From positions 1 through 32,698 of the forward strand of contig CAYHRJ010000008.1 of the NCBI GenBank assembly GCA_964359095.1: a DNA stretch of 32,698 bases, given 5' to 3'. Origin of the DNA: JACRJW01 sp964359095 (GTDB lineage Bacteria; Patescibacteriota; Patescibacteriia; UBA9934; GWF2-40-263). Under the pieces are notes generated by a model. That model saw only the letters and a program-made list of their open reading frames with translations. It was not told the DNA's origin and searched no databases. This document shows positions 20,888-29,498 of this stretch, piece after piece (within the stretch, counting starts at the first letter, position 1; each line of letters begins with the position of its first letter). The position numbers and the translations under genes are program-made.

Positions 20888-21643
20888 CTATTCGAGAAAC
20901 GTTGCAGCGATCATTATGGCAAGGGAAAGAAGAAAAATAAATGAGTGCAAGGAAATTTTTTTTGCGTTGGTTTGATGCTTGAGCTCAGGAATGAGGTCAG
21001 ACGTTGCAATGTAGAGAAAACTTCCTGCGGCAAATGGAACCAAAAATGGAACAGCGATGCTGACTGATTGTGTAAGAAAATAGCCAGCGATTCCTCCAGC
21101 CACAACCGTAAACGCCACCGCAAAGTTAGCCAGAACAGCTTTTCGCTTTTCCCAACCGCTATGAAGTAAAACTGCGTAGTCTCCTAATTCTTGTGGAATC
21201 TCGTGCAAGGCAATCGCGATCGCAGTGAAAATTCCTACGGTGGGTGAAACGATAAAGGCTGTCGCAATAATGATGCCGTCGACAAAGTTATGAATAAAGT
21301 CACTCAGCAAAACAAGATGTCCGTAAGGGTGCGTGGTGTCACAGTGATCTGTATTGTGACAGTGATGCCAAGAAAACCATTGTTCAAATTGAAAGGAAAC
21401 GAAAAATGCACCCGCTAAAATGAGAAGCGAAGTGAATAAAGAAAAAGGACCTTCCTGCGAAAGCTTGATGGTTTCAGGGAGTAGATGAAAAATCGCGTTT
21501 CCAAACATCGCACCAGCGGACAATGCAACCAGCACAAGAATACTGTTTTGCAAACGATGCTTTGTAAGAGTAAAGATAATCACACCAACAAGTGAAACGA
21601 GTGCGATGAGCACCGTACTTATGGTAATGAGGAAAAGCGTCAT
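20888..21643 (-). CDS. ZIP-family metal transporter
   Basis: ZIP proteins move zinc, iron or related divalent metals into the cytoplasm. The protein has 251 residues and about eight membrane helices. The binuclear metal centre is visible: H118-N-F-V-D122 in helix 4 and H147-E-I-P-Q-E152 in helix 5, close to the HN..D and HEIPHE signatures. Between helices 3 and 4 a His/Cys/Asp-rich loop (WHHCHNTDHCDTTHPYGH) probably binds metal. I start at the Met at 21643, just before the first helix; the frame is open to 21727, with another ATG at 21694. It is convergent with mrdA and divergent from greA. The exact metal cannot be told. Confidence 0.88.
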   Translation of the reverse strand: MTLFLITISTVLIALVSLVGVIIFTLTKHRLQNSILVLVALSAGAMFGNAIFHLLPETIKLSQEGPFSLFTSLLILAGAFFVSFQFEQWFSWHHCHNTDHCDTTHPYGHLVLLSDFIHNFVDGIIIATAFIVSPTVGIFTAIAIALHEIPQELGDYAVLLHSGWEKRKAVLANFAVAFTVVAGGIAGYFLTQSVSIAVPFLVPFAAGSFLYIATSDLIPELKHQTNAKKISLHSFIFLLSLAIMIAATFLE

Positions 21644-21653
21644 AGATGCAAGA

Positions 21654-21682
21654 AGTGTGCTGTGACCGTGCGGTTCTGTCAA
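21654..21682 (-). promoter_or_regulatory. Possible promoter for the ZIP gene
   Basis: On the minus strand TTGACA (21682-21677) is a perfect -35 box. 17 bp later CACACT (21659-21654) is a weak -10 box. This supports translation from 21643 with a very short leader. The rest of the 140-nt divergent gap to greA shows no clear element. Confidence 0.3.
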
Positions 21683-21783
21683 TAAAAAACTCATCCACAG
21701 CGCGCGATTGACAGGGCAACACCACACAGGTAGCCTACCTACACACTCGGCCGGATCGGCGGGTGTTAATTTTTTGAAGCTCT

Positions 21784-22239
21784 ATGCCATCGTATTTATC
21801 TACAAAAGGACTGGAGGAAATAAAAAAAGAACTGATTCGTCGACAAAAAATCACGAGAAAGGAAATCTCTGAAAAGATAGCCAACGCCAAAGAGCTTGGA
21901 GATCTCTCAGAAAATTTTGAATACCAAGAATCGAAAGAAGAGCAAGGAATGAACGAAGCACGGATCTCTCAGTTAGAAAATCAAATCCATGACGTGGTGG
22001 TGATTGATGCTGAAACAGGAGCGTCTCACATAGGCATCGGAACCATGTTCATTGCAGAGGTCGGAGGTGAGAAAAAATCCTTCACAATGGTTGGATCAAA
22101 CGAAGCGAATCCGCTTGAGGGAAAGATTAGTAACGAGTCGCCGATCGGTCTAGCGTTTCTTGGCGCAAAAACAGGAGATGTGGTCGCGGTCGAGGTTCCT
22201 TCTGGTATAATGGAGTACACGATTTTAGAGATTCACTAA
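21784..22239 (+). CDS. greA: Transcription elongation factor GreA
   Basis: GreA rescues backtracked RNA polymerase by stimulating transcript cleavage. The protein has 151 residues. The N-terminal coiled coil (about 8-75) ends in the acidic tip ELGDLSENFEY, with catalytic Asp40 and Glu43. The C-terminal FKBP-like domain ends SPIGLAFLGAKTGDVVAVEVP. It starts the greA-lysS-...-ftsQ group, with the lysS ATG 4 nt after its stop. No strong promoter is visible; TTAATT about 13 nt upstream could be a -10 box. Confidence 0.96.
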   Translation: MPSYLSTKGLEEIKKELIRRQKITRKEISEKIANAKELGDLSENFEYQESKEEQGMNEARISQLENQIHDVVVIDAETGASHIGIGTMFIAEVGGEKKSFTMVGSNEANPLEGKISNESPIGLAFLGAKTGDVVAVEVPSGIMEYTILEIH

Positions 22240-22243
22240 CACT

Positions 22244-23719
22244 ATGATCCAAGAAGAAAAAGACCGTTTGGGACGATTAGACAAGTTGCGAGCTGCCCAC
22301 ATCGATCCATATCCGACATCGGCAAAACGAACACACACAACCGCCCAGGTGCTTGAACAATTTGACAAACTTGAAACGCAGAAAACCTCGGTTCAGCTTG
22401 TCGGTCGAGTGCGTCTTTTGCGCAGGCATGGAGGGCTCACGTTTGGTCAACTCCAAGATCAATCTGGCATGATCCAAATCGCCATGCGCAAAGATGTTGT
22501 TGGCGAAGAGGTCTACGCCTTTTTTCACGAAACGATCGATGTTGGAGACTTTCTTGAAGTTTCAGGAAGCGTGTTCCTCACCAAAAAAGGCGAAAAGACT
22601 CTCGAAGTAAACGCGTATCGTCTGATCAGCAAAGCAGTGCTTCCGCTTCCTGAAAAATGGCATGGACTCAGCGATGTCGAGGCGCGATATCGACAGCGAG
22701 AGCTTGATCTACTTGTGAATCCGGAAGTTCGACAGCGTTTCATTGTTCGTTCAAAACTTATTTCATCCTTGAGATCATTTTTGGACAAGATGGATTTTCT
22801 TGAAGTAGAAACACCTATTCTTCAGCCCATTCCTGGAGGTGCGAACGCGAGACCTTTTGTGACACACCACAATGCCCTCGACGCGAATTTATTCCTTCGT
22901 ATCGCTCCGGAACTTTATCTTAAACGTTTGATCATTGGTGGATTTGAAAAAGTCTACGAAATTGGACGACTCTTTCGTAACGAGGGTATTGACCAGTCTC
23001 ATAACCCAGAATTCACAACGATCGAACTTTACTGGGCCTTTGTCGAAAAAGAGGAATTCATTCAAGCACTCGAGGACATCATGCGTCACATTGTTGAGCA
23101 GGCAACAGGGAAACTGCAACTGTCGCATGAAGGAACGGTGATTGACTTCGGGTCATCTTACCCACGTGTTACATTTCGCGAAGCGATCCAGAGAGCTTGT
23201 GGAATCGACATTGATGCCTACCGGAATAAAGCAGACCTTCAGCAAGCTGTCTCAAAAGCCAAACTGAATATAGATTTTTCACGTTGCGTAGGAATCGGTG
23301 AATTCTACGATGAGTTGTTTAAAAAAACAGCTCGCCCGTTGATTGAACAACCGACCTGGGTTTTAGATTACCCAATTGAGCTCAAGCCTCTCGCAAGACA
23401 AAATTCCACTGACGCAACAAAGAGCGCGTCCATTCAGCTTGTTATAAAAGGACAGGAAATAATTAACGCGTATTATCATGAACTCAATGATCCAGTGGAA
23501 CAACGTCGTCGGCTTGAGCAACAGCAATCATTGCGTGAGCAGGGAAGTGACGAGGCACAGTTCATGGACGAAGAATTTTTAGACGCACTCGCTCACGGGA
23601 TGCCTCCGACAAGCGGAATGGGTATCGGAATTGACCGCTTGGTTGCCTTCATTACTGATGCTCCAAATCTAAAAGAAATCATCCTTTTCCCAACGCTCCG
23701 TCCCAACCGCGAAGACTGA
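22244..23719 (+). CDS. lysS: Lysyl-tRNA synthetase, class II
   Basis: LysS charges tRNA-Lys. The protein has 491 residues, the usual size. An N-terminal OB-fold anticodon-binding domain (about 45-145, VQLVGRVRLLRRHGGLTFG) is followed by the class II catalytic core. This contains motif 1 around FLDKMDFLEVETPILQP, motif 2 FEKVYEIGRLFRNEGID, and motif 3 GMGIGIDRLVAF. The conserved GGANARPF loop and LAR(Q) segment also fit LysRS. It lies between greA and a nucleotidyltransferase gene with gaps of 4 and 1 nt. Confidence 0.97.
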   Translation: MIQEEKDRLGRLDKLRAAHIDPYPTSAKRTHTTAQVLEQFDKLETQKTSVQLVGRVRLLRRHGGLTFGQLQDQSGMIQIAMRKDVVGEEVYAFFHETIDVGDFLEVSGSVFLTKKGEKTLEVNAYRLISKAVLPLPEKWHGLSDVEARYRQRELDLLVNPEVRQRFIVRSKLISSLRSFLDKMDFLEVETPILQPIPGGANARPFVTHHNALDANLFLRIAPELYLKRLIIGGFEKVYEIGRLFRNEGIDQSHNPEFTTIELYWAFVEKEEFIQALEDIMRHIVEQATGKLQLSHEGTVIDFGSSYPRVTFREAIQRACGIDIDAYRNKADLQQAVSKAKLNIDFSRCVGIGEFYDELFKKTARPLIEQPTWVLDYPIELKPLARQNSTDATKSASIQLVIKGQEIINAYYHELNDPVEQRRRLEQQQSLREQGSDEAQFMDEEFLDALAHGMPPTSGMGIGIDRLVAFITDAPNLKEIILFPTLRPNRED

Positions 23720-23720
23720 T

Positions 23721-24095
23721 ATGAAAGCGAAGCGGGTTTTGGTTTTTGGAACGTTCGACGGGTTGCATCCTGGACACCTTTTTTTTCTTCGCTCAGCGAA
23801 AGCACAGGGAACAGTTCTCCTCGTCGCCGTGGCACGAGATGCACACGTGATTCTTCTTAAAGAGAAACGACCCACGACCACGGAAATGAAGAGACTTGCG
23901 GCGATCAAGCAACTTGCGTTTGTTGATGAGGCGTATCTGTGCGATGAGGAGCTTGGGACTTACTCAATCATCGTAACCGCCAAGCCGGACATGATTGTTC
24001 TTGGCCATGACCAACAGGCTATGGAAAAAGATTTAATTCGATGGATGGCGGACAACAACCAATATATTCCGATGTTTCGCATACAAAAAGTATGA
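23721..24095 (+). CDS. Cytidylyltransferase-like nucleotidyltransferase
   Basis: The 124-residue protein is a small single-domain member of the HxGH nucleotidyltransferase superfamily. GTFDGLHPGHLFFL (10-23) is the ATP/CTP-binding motif, with His16 and His19. VARDAHVILLKEKRPTT resembles the second conserved region of glycerol-3-phosphate cytidylyltransferases and archaeal RibL FAD synthetases. PDMIVLGHDQ is the usual third strand. The final ISSTxIR-like motif is not evident, so the substrate is uncertain. It overlaps the next gene (ATGA) in an operon with lysS and a NUDIX gene. Confidence 0.75.
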   Translation: MKAKRVLVFGTFDGLHPGHLFFLRSAKAQGTVLLVAVARDAHVILLKEKRPTTTEMKRLAAIKQLAFVDEAYLCDEELGTYSIIVTAKPDMIVLGHDQQAMEKDLIRWMADNNQYIPMFRIQKV

Positions 24096-24526
24096 AACCG
24101 GTCAAGGATCTCGATATCGTGGTTGGCGTGTGTGAGCGTAATGCTCGAATTTTGATGCTGCAAAGGCGCGACGACAACCCCCTGTGGGACAAAAAGTGGG
24201 AATTTCCTGGAGGGAAGATCGAAGTGGGGGAGGATCCCACCGAGGCGATCGCTCGTGAGGTTCATGAAGAAACAGGATTGTCAATTTTAGAATCACGCTT
24301 TTTTAAACTGCACGAACACGATTGGCGTTTGGAGGATAAAATTTTGCGCGTACACATCCACTGCTTTCACTGCGTGGTTGGAGAAGGGGAGCCTCAGCAT
24401 GAGGGTGAGAAGGCATATCAATCAGCGTGGTTCACCTATGAAGACGCGCTGGAGCTAGATTCCCTTGAGGCGAACGACACGATCCTAAAAGCTTTTTTGT
24501 ATGAAACGTCATCGCTCATGGGTTGA
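24092..24526 (+). CDS. NUDIX hydrolase (MutT-like)
   Basis: The protein has 144 residues. The NUDIX box is complete: it begins GGKIEVGEDPTEAIAREVHE and continues ETGL, matching G-x5-E-x7-RE-U-x-EE-x-G-U. The approach WEFPGGK and later QHEGEKAYQSAWF resemble MutT-type nucleotide-pool enzymes such as 8-oxo-dGTP hydrolase, but NUDIX substrates cannot be assigned from this alone. I chose ATG 24092 because it overlaps the stop of the upstream gene as ATGA; an upstream start at 24041 lies within that gene. Its end overlaps alr by 26 nt. Confidence 0.85.
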   Translation: MKPVKDLDIVVGVCERNARILMLQRRDDNPLWDKKWEFPGGKIEVGEDPTEAIAREVHEETGLSILESRFFKLHEHDWRLEDKILRVHIHCFHCVVGEGEPQHEGEKAYQSAWFTYEDALELDSLEANDTILKAFLYETSSLMG

Positions 24527-25640
24527 AGTGAACGAACGAGCGCTCGTTCACAACATTGAAACCTTGCGATCTCTTCTTGAAAGTGGTTCACGTTTTTGTG
24601 CTGTCTTGAAAGCCAATGCCTACGGCCACGGCCTTGATGAAGTGGCCAGTATTGCGGCGCGCGCAGGAGTTGATGCCTTTGCGGTTGATTCGATCGATGA
24701 CGCTCTCACACTTAGAACGCTGTTTCCCAGTGCACTCGTGATCACGCTTGGGTACACGATGCTCGATCGATTTAAGGAAGCGCTTCTGGCAAACATTCAC
24801 CTGACCATCTACGATCGAGGAGGGATCGAGCATGCCCAAGCGGTCGGTCGTGAACTCGCTAAAACCTTTCCCATTCACCTCAAAGTGGAAACAGGAACGA
24901 TGCGTCAGGGTGTGGCGATTGATGATCTTCCAGACCTCACACGATTGTTAAGAGAGAGTGATCGTGTTTCTCTGGAGGGTCTCTCAACGCACTTTGCCAA
25001 CATCGAAGATTCTGATGATCCTGAATTTGCGGCCCATCAATTTTCCCTCTACGAGCAGGCTCGAGCGATCCTTACGGAGAATGGGCTCACGCCACAGTGG
25101 TGTCACTGTGCCTGTTCAGCGGCGATAATTTTGTATCCTCAAACGCACAAAACGCTTGTGCGAGCAGGGATCTCGATGTACGGCATTTGGTCCTCTGAGC
25201 TTGTGGAAAATACCGTGAGACGTTTGAATCTTGGATGCGAGCTTCAGCCGGTGCTTACATGGAAATCACGTGTCGCCCAGATCAAATCGATCAGTATGGG
25301 CACTCCGATCGGTTATGGACTCACCGAGATGATGAAGCGCGGTGGAAGACTCGCCATTGTGCCTGTGGGATACTGGGATGGATACGATCGTTTGCTATCG
25401 TCCTGTGGGGAAGTCTTGATCAAGGGATCCCGATGTAAGGTGATGGGACGTGTCTGCATGAACATGATGATCGTTGACGTGTCGCAGATCCCAAATCTTG
25501 AAACAGAAGAAGAAGTGATTCTTCTAGGAACCGATGGACGTCATCGTGTAACGGTTGAGGAGATCGCAAAGCGCACACAAACGATTCCATACGAGGTGCT
25601 TGCTCGCATCAATCCACTACTCCCGCGAGTTATTGTCTAG
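24501..25640 (+). CDS. alr: Alanine racemase
   Basis: Alr makes D-alanine for peptidoglycan, using pyridoxal phosphate. The protein has 379 residues. The PLP lysine is in CAVLKANAYGHG (about 33-44). The catalytic tyrosine is probably in the IGYGLTEM segment. Other conserved stretches are KVETGTMRQG, LSTHFANIED, ISMYGIW, GYWDGYDR and GRVCMNMMIVD. Length and order are normal. It starts inside the NUDIX gene and is followed 2 nt later by ftsQ, so wall precursor supply and division share a transcript. Confidence 0.95.
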   Translation: MKRHRSWVEVNERALVHNIETLRSLLESGSRFCAVLKANAYGHGLDEVASIAARAGVDAFAVDSIDDALTLRTLFPSALVITLGYTMLDRFKEALLANIHLTIYDRGGIEHAQAVGRELAKTFPIHLKVETGTMRQGVAIDDLPDLTRLLRESDRVSLEGLSTHFANIEDSDDPEFAAHQFSLYEQARAILTENGLTPQWCHCACSAAIILYPQTHKTLVRAGISMYGIWSSELVENTVRRLNLGCELQPVLTWKSRVAQIKSISMGTPIGYGLTEMMKRGGRLAIVPVGYWDGYDRLLSSCGEVLIKGSRCKVMGRVCMNMMIVDVSQIPNLETEEEVILLGTDGRHRVTVEEIAKRTQTIPYEVLARINPLLPRVIV

Positions 25641-25642
25641 CT

Positions 25643-26482
25643 ATGTCCAGAAGAAACTTCTTTCAACAAACGCAAAGACGACGCTATCAGGATAAAGGTC
25701 GCGAGAATCCGTATTTTCGTCGTGTTCGCAAGATCCCGTGGAAGTGGATTGGTGGAAGTATGGGAGGAGTCGCTATCATCGTGACCGTTTGTGTGATTCT
25801 TTTTTCTCACCGAGCTCTCGCCATTCAGCGAGTTTCCATTGACGGACTCAATCAGATTGATCGCATGGCTTTTGAAACGGAAGTTCGCGCGTATCTAGAT
25901 CAGCGTGCCTTGCTCTTTTTTCACCGATCAAACCAATTTCTTTTTTCCGGTGCGGATTTTCAACTCGCGCTAGAAGGTGCGTTTACGTTTGCATCCATCT
26001 CCATCAGTCAAGCAGGGAAGGAGCTGCGTATTACTGTAAAAGAACGCACATCGAACCTCCTGTGGGAAACAGATAAGGAGTATGTCGTAGATCTTCAAGG
26101 GGTGATCACACGTCCACTGCAAAGAGACGTACCATCGGACGCTGAACTCGCCTTCCGTCTACCTTTATTTTACGACATCAATCAGGTAGCGGTACTGATT
26201 GGCGTCCCCGTTCTCACTCCAGAGGAGATAACACAGGTCTTTCGTTTCCACGAGATATTGCTTTCACAAGGAATTCCATACACTCAGACACGAGTGAATC
26301 GATTAGCGGGAGGATGGATGAGTATCGTGACTCAGGTGGGCTATGAGATATACTTTGATGTCACAGGTGATATAGAGGCACAGGGCGAGAGCTTAAAAAC
26401 GGTTCTAGCGACGCAGGTAGAGGATCCAGAGGACCTAGAATACATTGATTTGCGTTTTGGGGATCATGTGTATTTTAAGTGA
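25643..26482 (+). CDS. FtsQ/DivIB-type cell division protein
   Basis: FtsQ-type proteins recruit and regulate the septal wall synthase. The protein has 279 residues: a basic cytoplasmic N-terminus (about 1-33), one membrane helix (about 35-55, WIGGSMGGVAIIVTVCVILF), then a POTRA-like domain (AIQRVSIDGLNQIDRMAFE). A beta domain with ITVKERTSNLLWE and a typical VVDLQGVI follows. The overall order is that of FtsQ, with weak sequence conservation as usual. It is the last gene of the greA group. Its stop lies in the first of a series of hairpins. Confidence 0.75.
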   Translation: MSRRNFFQQTQRRRYQDKGRENPYFRRVRKIPWKWIGGSMGGVAIIVTVCVILFSHRALAIQRVSIDGLNQIDRMAFETEVRAYLDQRALLFFHRSNQFLFSGADFQLALEGAFTFASISISQAGKELRITVKERTSNLLWETDKEYVVDLQGVITRPLQRDVPSDAELAFRLPLFYDINQVAVLIGVPVLTPEEITQVFRFHEILLSQGIPYTQTRVNRLAGGWMSIVTQVGYEIYFDVTGDIEAQGESLKTVLATQVEDPEDLEYIDLRFGDHVYFK

Positions 26483-26611
26483 CACGCAGTGTCATCGTCG
26501 CATAAGGCTTATTGTGCGACGCAACAGTTAGGTGCTGTGTCTACATTGTCTCCGGGCCGCCGGACTGTCGCCGTCGTTCCCTACGACAACATCAACACGT
26601 CAGCTCCTGAC
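26480..26611 (+). other. Run of five compact hairpins after ftsQ
   Basis: The 141-nt convergent gap (26483-26623) has no ORF. It holds TGACAC-GCA-GTGTCA (26480-26494); CGTCGCATAA/TTGTGCGACG (26496-26521, one G-U pair); TCCGG/CCGGA (26551-26564); GTCGT/ACGAC (26573-26587); and GTCAG-CTC-CTGAC (26599-26611). None has a T-run on either strand. It may be a structured RNA or a bidirectional 3' end. I see no tRNA or known RNA family in it. Confidence 0.45.
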
Positions 26612-26623
26612 AATCCCGTTCAT

Positions 26624-26827
26624 CTACAACAAGTTCGTAAGGTACACTAGCACAAGCGTAATTACACCGATCAAAAAAATTGTTACACCAATAAGCGAGA
26701 GGGCGAGGATCTGGGCATCATCCTCCCCTGCTCCGCGGATCATGTTGATGCTCACACCAAGAAAGATTGCAAGTGGTACGAGTGAGAACGCCCAGCCAAG
26801 AAATGTCAGAACAAATTCAAGAGTCAT
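26624..26827 (-). CDS. Small two-helix membrane protein
   Basis: This 67-residue protein is two hydrophobic helices (about 4-27 and 42-65). They are joined by a short polar loop with acidic and Arg residues (NMIRGAGEDDAQ). I do not recognise it. Its ATG is only 2 nt after the stop of the M23 peptidase gene, so it is the last gene of that minus-strand operon. A small membrane partner of the peptidase is possible, but this rests only on position. Confidence 0.6.
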   Translation of the reverse strand: MTLEFVLTFLGWAFSLVPLAIFLGVSINMIRGAGEDDAQILALSLIGVTIFLIGVITLVLVYLTNLL

Positions 26828-26829
26828 AC

Positions 26830-28032
26830 TTAATAGGATATCAAATAATCAAGTGGGTTTGTCGGAATTCCGTTCTTTCTCACCTCGAAGTGAAGATGTG
26901 GACCTGTTGAGAGACCTGTGCTTCCCACCGCACCGATCTGGTCACCCCGCGCAACGAATTGGTCAGCCACAACATCTATACGCGAAAGATGCGCATAGAG
27001 CGTTGAGACGCCACTTGCATGGATGACCATCACGTAATTTCCATATAGCCGCCCATTTTTTGTCCACGCAACATATCCAGTTGCCGCAGATAAAACAAGC
27101 GTGCCAGATGCAGCAGGAAGATCAAGTCCTGAGTGTTCAAACAAGTGTCTGAACGGGTAGGTTGGATCATGAAAATAGGCAGAAATGCCACGGAGTGTTG
27201 GGTTTACGGGCCATGACAGGACAGAAGAATCCCCTCCTTGATCATTTGCGCTTAGTCGTCCCTCAATTTCCTGCTGCAAGAAAATAATTTGTTGATTGAT
27301 GTAGGTTTGTTCCTGTCTAACTTCCTGAAGGAGCTGCTGGAACGCTGCTTCGGACTGCTGCGTTTGAACAATCAAAAATTCTTTTGCTCCTGTTTCCTCA
27401 GACAACTGATCGAGATCCTTTTCTAAATTTGATTCCAGTGTGATGAGCTGTTCTTTTTTTTGCTCTTCATTTCCAAGCTTCTCTTCGAGACTCACTTTTG
27501 TCACACGTGCTTGGTCAACTGTTTTTTGCAAATCTTCTGAAACGTTTTCTAGTCGTTCAAGGCTATCAAAAAATTGTGAGAACGAATCGTTTCCAAAAAA
27601 CAACTGCATCGGAACGGCTGTGTCCTCGACTTGAATTTGTCGCAGAACCTCGGCGATCAGTTTACGCTGACGTTCAAGTGTCTCCTGAACTATTTTGATT
27701 TCATTCTCAAGAGCCGTCAATTCGATATTCACAAGATCAATAGACGTCTCGGTCGCTTCTATGTCAAGTTCGGTCTTGGCAATACGATTTTCAAGAAGAT
27801 CAATCTCGCCGTACAAAGACGCCTCCTGAGCCTGAAGATTTTCTATTTTGTCCTTATACGAATCAATTTGACGATTCAGTTGGTCAATCGCACTTCGCTT
27901 CTCGTCAATTTCACCACTGAGCGTATCGATTTCATATGTCTGAGCGAACACAAAACCATTACCAAATAATGATTCCGTCGCGACGACCGAAGCCGTTAGG
28001 ATCCACATGATGCGATGAGCGAATGGACTCAT
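26830..28032 (-). CDS. M23 (LytM-type) peptidase with N-terminal coiled coil
   Basis: The protein has 400 residues. A hydrophobic N-terminal segment (about 6-30) reads as a signal peptide ending near FVFAQ. A long coiled coil follows (about 35-260, rich in Glu, Leu, Gln and Lys), then a LytM domain. The zinc ligands are present: H300-S-G-L-D304, YAHLS, and H379-L-H381. Unlike degenerate EnvC it should be an active endopeptidase, cutting peptide cross-links for growth or separation. The architecture resembles EnvC and PcsB-like proteins. I chose ATG 28032, which overlaps the gltX stop (ATGA); longer versions run into gltX. Confidence 0.9.
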   Translation of the reverse strand: MSPFAHRIMWILTASVVATESLFGNGFVFAQTYEIDTLSGEIDEKRSAIDQLNRQIDSYKDKIENLQAQEASLYGEIDLLENRIAKTELDIEATETSIDLVNIELTALENEIKIVQETLERQRKLIAEVLRQIQVEDTAVPMQLFFGNDSFSQFFDSLERLENVSEDLQKTVDQARVTKVSLEEKLGNEEQKKEQLITLESNLEKDLDQLSEETGAKEFLIVQTQQSEAAFQQLLQEVRQEQTYINQQIIFLQQEIEGRLSANDQGGDSSVLSWPVNPTLRGISAYFHDPTYPFRHLFEHSGLDLPAASGTLVLSAATGYVAWTKNGRLYGNYVMVIHASGVSTLYAHLSRIDVVADQFVARGDQIGAVGSTGLSTGPHLHFEVRKNGIPTNPLDYLISY

Positions 28033-29498
28033 GAAGATAGTTTGGTTATTGCTTTTTTCAAACGCAAGATCGTCTCTGCTTGTCCGAGTACCCACGCGAT
28101 CTGAAATGGACCAGCCGACTGCTCGCTTCCTGAGAGCGCGACACGCATTGGCCAGAGGACAGGGCCATTTTGCAAGCCCTTAGATTCAATATACTGCTTT
28201 ATCTCGCTTTCAATCAATGCCACATCGTCAAAGATGCTGGATGGAAGTCCAATGACGAACTCTTGGATGCTCTGGAGCTGCACCACTGCGTCTTCTTTTG
28301 TCGACTTTTTCCAGACAAGCAAGTGAGCGTCATATGTGAGTGCTTGCGTATACGGCTTGATACGATAAGGAATCTCCACGAGCGTCACCAGTCGATCGCG
28401 CTCCACAATGAGAATCTTTTTTAGCAGATCATCGCTCACCAACTCCCCTTCTCCACCACAAAATGGCTTTGCGGTTTTGAGAAGCTTGTCGATATCCATC
28501 GCACGAATATACATGCCATTCATCCAGTTCAGCTTTGCAATATCAAACACAGCACCGCTTTTGTTGACCTTCGAGAGATCAAAGGTCTCCACAAGTTCAT
28601 CAAGCGTGTAGATCTCTTGATCCGCTGATGGATTGAATCCGAGCAGAGCAACGAAATTCAAGAGCGCCTCAGGCAAATATCCTTTGGCAAGATAATCCTC
28701 AACAGCAACATCGCCTTGACGTTTGGAAAGTTTGGATTTGTCTGGATTCAGGATAAGTGGAAGGTGGGCAAAGACTGGCAACGTAAATCCAAACGCGCGG
28801 TAGAGATGGACATGTTTTGGCACTGACGAAATCCATTCCTCGCCACGAATGACATGCGTGACACCCATGAGCTGATCGTCCACGACCACAGCGAGGTGAT
28901 ACGTTGGGAATCCATCTGCCTTCATGAGCACCTGATCGTCGATCTGTTCGTTTTGGATCGTAATACGTCCACGAATGGCGTCATCAAAGGTTGTCTCGCC
29001 ATCCGGAATACGAAGACGGATGACGTGTTCCTCTTGTCCTTCCAATTGTGACTTCACCTCGTCAGCCGTAAGGTTCAAGCAATGACGGTCGTACTTGGTC
29101 GAAGCCTTGATGAGTTCCTGTGACTTCCTTAACTCCTTGAGTCTCTCTCTGGTACAAAAGCAGTGATACGCATCGCCTTGCTCAACAAGTCGCAGGGCAT
29201 GTTCTCGATAGATCGGTAATCGTGCGGACTGAACGTATGGGCCATGATCACCTTTTTCCTGTAGTGTTCCTTCAACGAGGATAGGACCTTCATCATACGA
29301 AAGTCCCATGCGATCTAACGTCTTGATCAGCGACTCCACCGCTCCCTGAACCAGCCGTGCACGATCTGTATCCTCAATGCGGACAAGAAACGTCCCACCA
29401 TTTTTTTTGGCAAACAAAAAATTGTAGAGCGCTGTGCGCAACGATCCAACATGGAGGAATCCTGTTGGTGATGGTGGAAAGCGAGTTTTGACGTTCAT
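28029..29498 (-). CDS. gltX: Glutamyl-tRNA synthetase
   Basis: GltX charges tRNA-Glu, and in many bacteria also tRNA-Gln, to be amidated later. The protein has 489 residues, normal for class I GluRS. The N-terminal FPPSPTGFLHVGSLRTALYN holds the HIGH-type motif (HVGS). YHLAVVVDDQLMGVTHVIRG is typical. KLSKRQGDV is the KMSKS-type loop. The helical anticodon-binding domain follows. Its ATG overlaps the upstream glycosyltransferase stop, and its stop overlaps the M23 peptidase start, so three unrelated genes are translationally coupled. Confidence 0.97.
   Translation of the reverse strand: MNVKTRFPPSPTGFLHVGSLRTALYNFLFAKKNGGTFLVRIEDTDRARLVQGAVESLIKTLDRMGLSYDEGPILVEGTLQEKGDHGPYVQSARLPIYREHALRLVEQGDAYHCFCTRERLKELRKSQELIKASTKYDRHCLNLTADEVKSQLEGQEEHVIRLRIPDGETTFDDAIRGRITIQNEQIDDQVLMKADGFPTYHLAVVVDDQLMGVTHVIRGEEWISSVPKHVHLYRAFGFTLPVFAHLPLILNPDKSKLSKRQGDVAVEDYLAKGYLPEALLNFVALLGFNPSADQEIYTLDELVETFDLSKVNKSGAVFDIAKLNWMNGMYIRAMDIDKLLKTAKPFCGGEGELVSDDLLKKILIVERDRLVTLVEIPYRIKPYTQALTYDAHLLVWKKSTKEDAVVQLQSIQEFVIGLPSSIFDDVALIESEIKQYIESKGLQNGPVLWPMRVALSGSEQSAGPFQIAWVLGQAETILRLKKAITKLSS

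Noticed and set aside
26528..26534. GTTAGGT as the core of an integron attC site
   Set aside because: The heptamer fits GTTRRRY, but no matching RYYYAAC lies at a suitable distance, and no integrase or cassette array is present.
26480..26623. tRNA gene in the hairpin-rich gap
   Set aside because: No T-arm with a seven-base TTCRANY loop and no acceptor stem could be built. No tRNA or rRNA gene was found elsewhere in the window.
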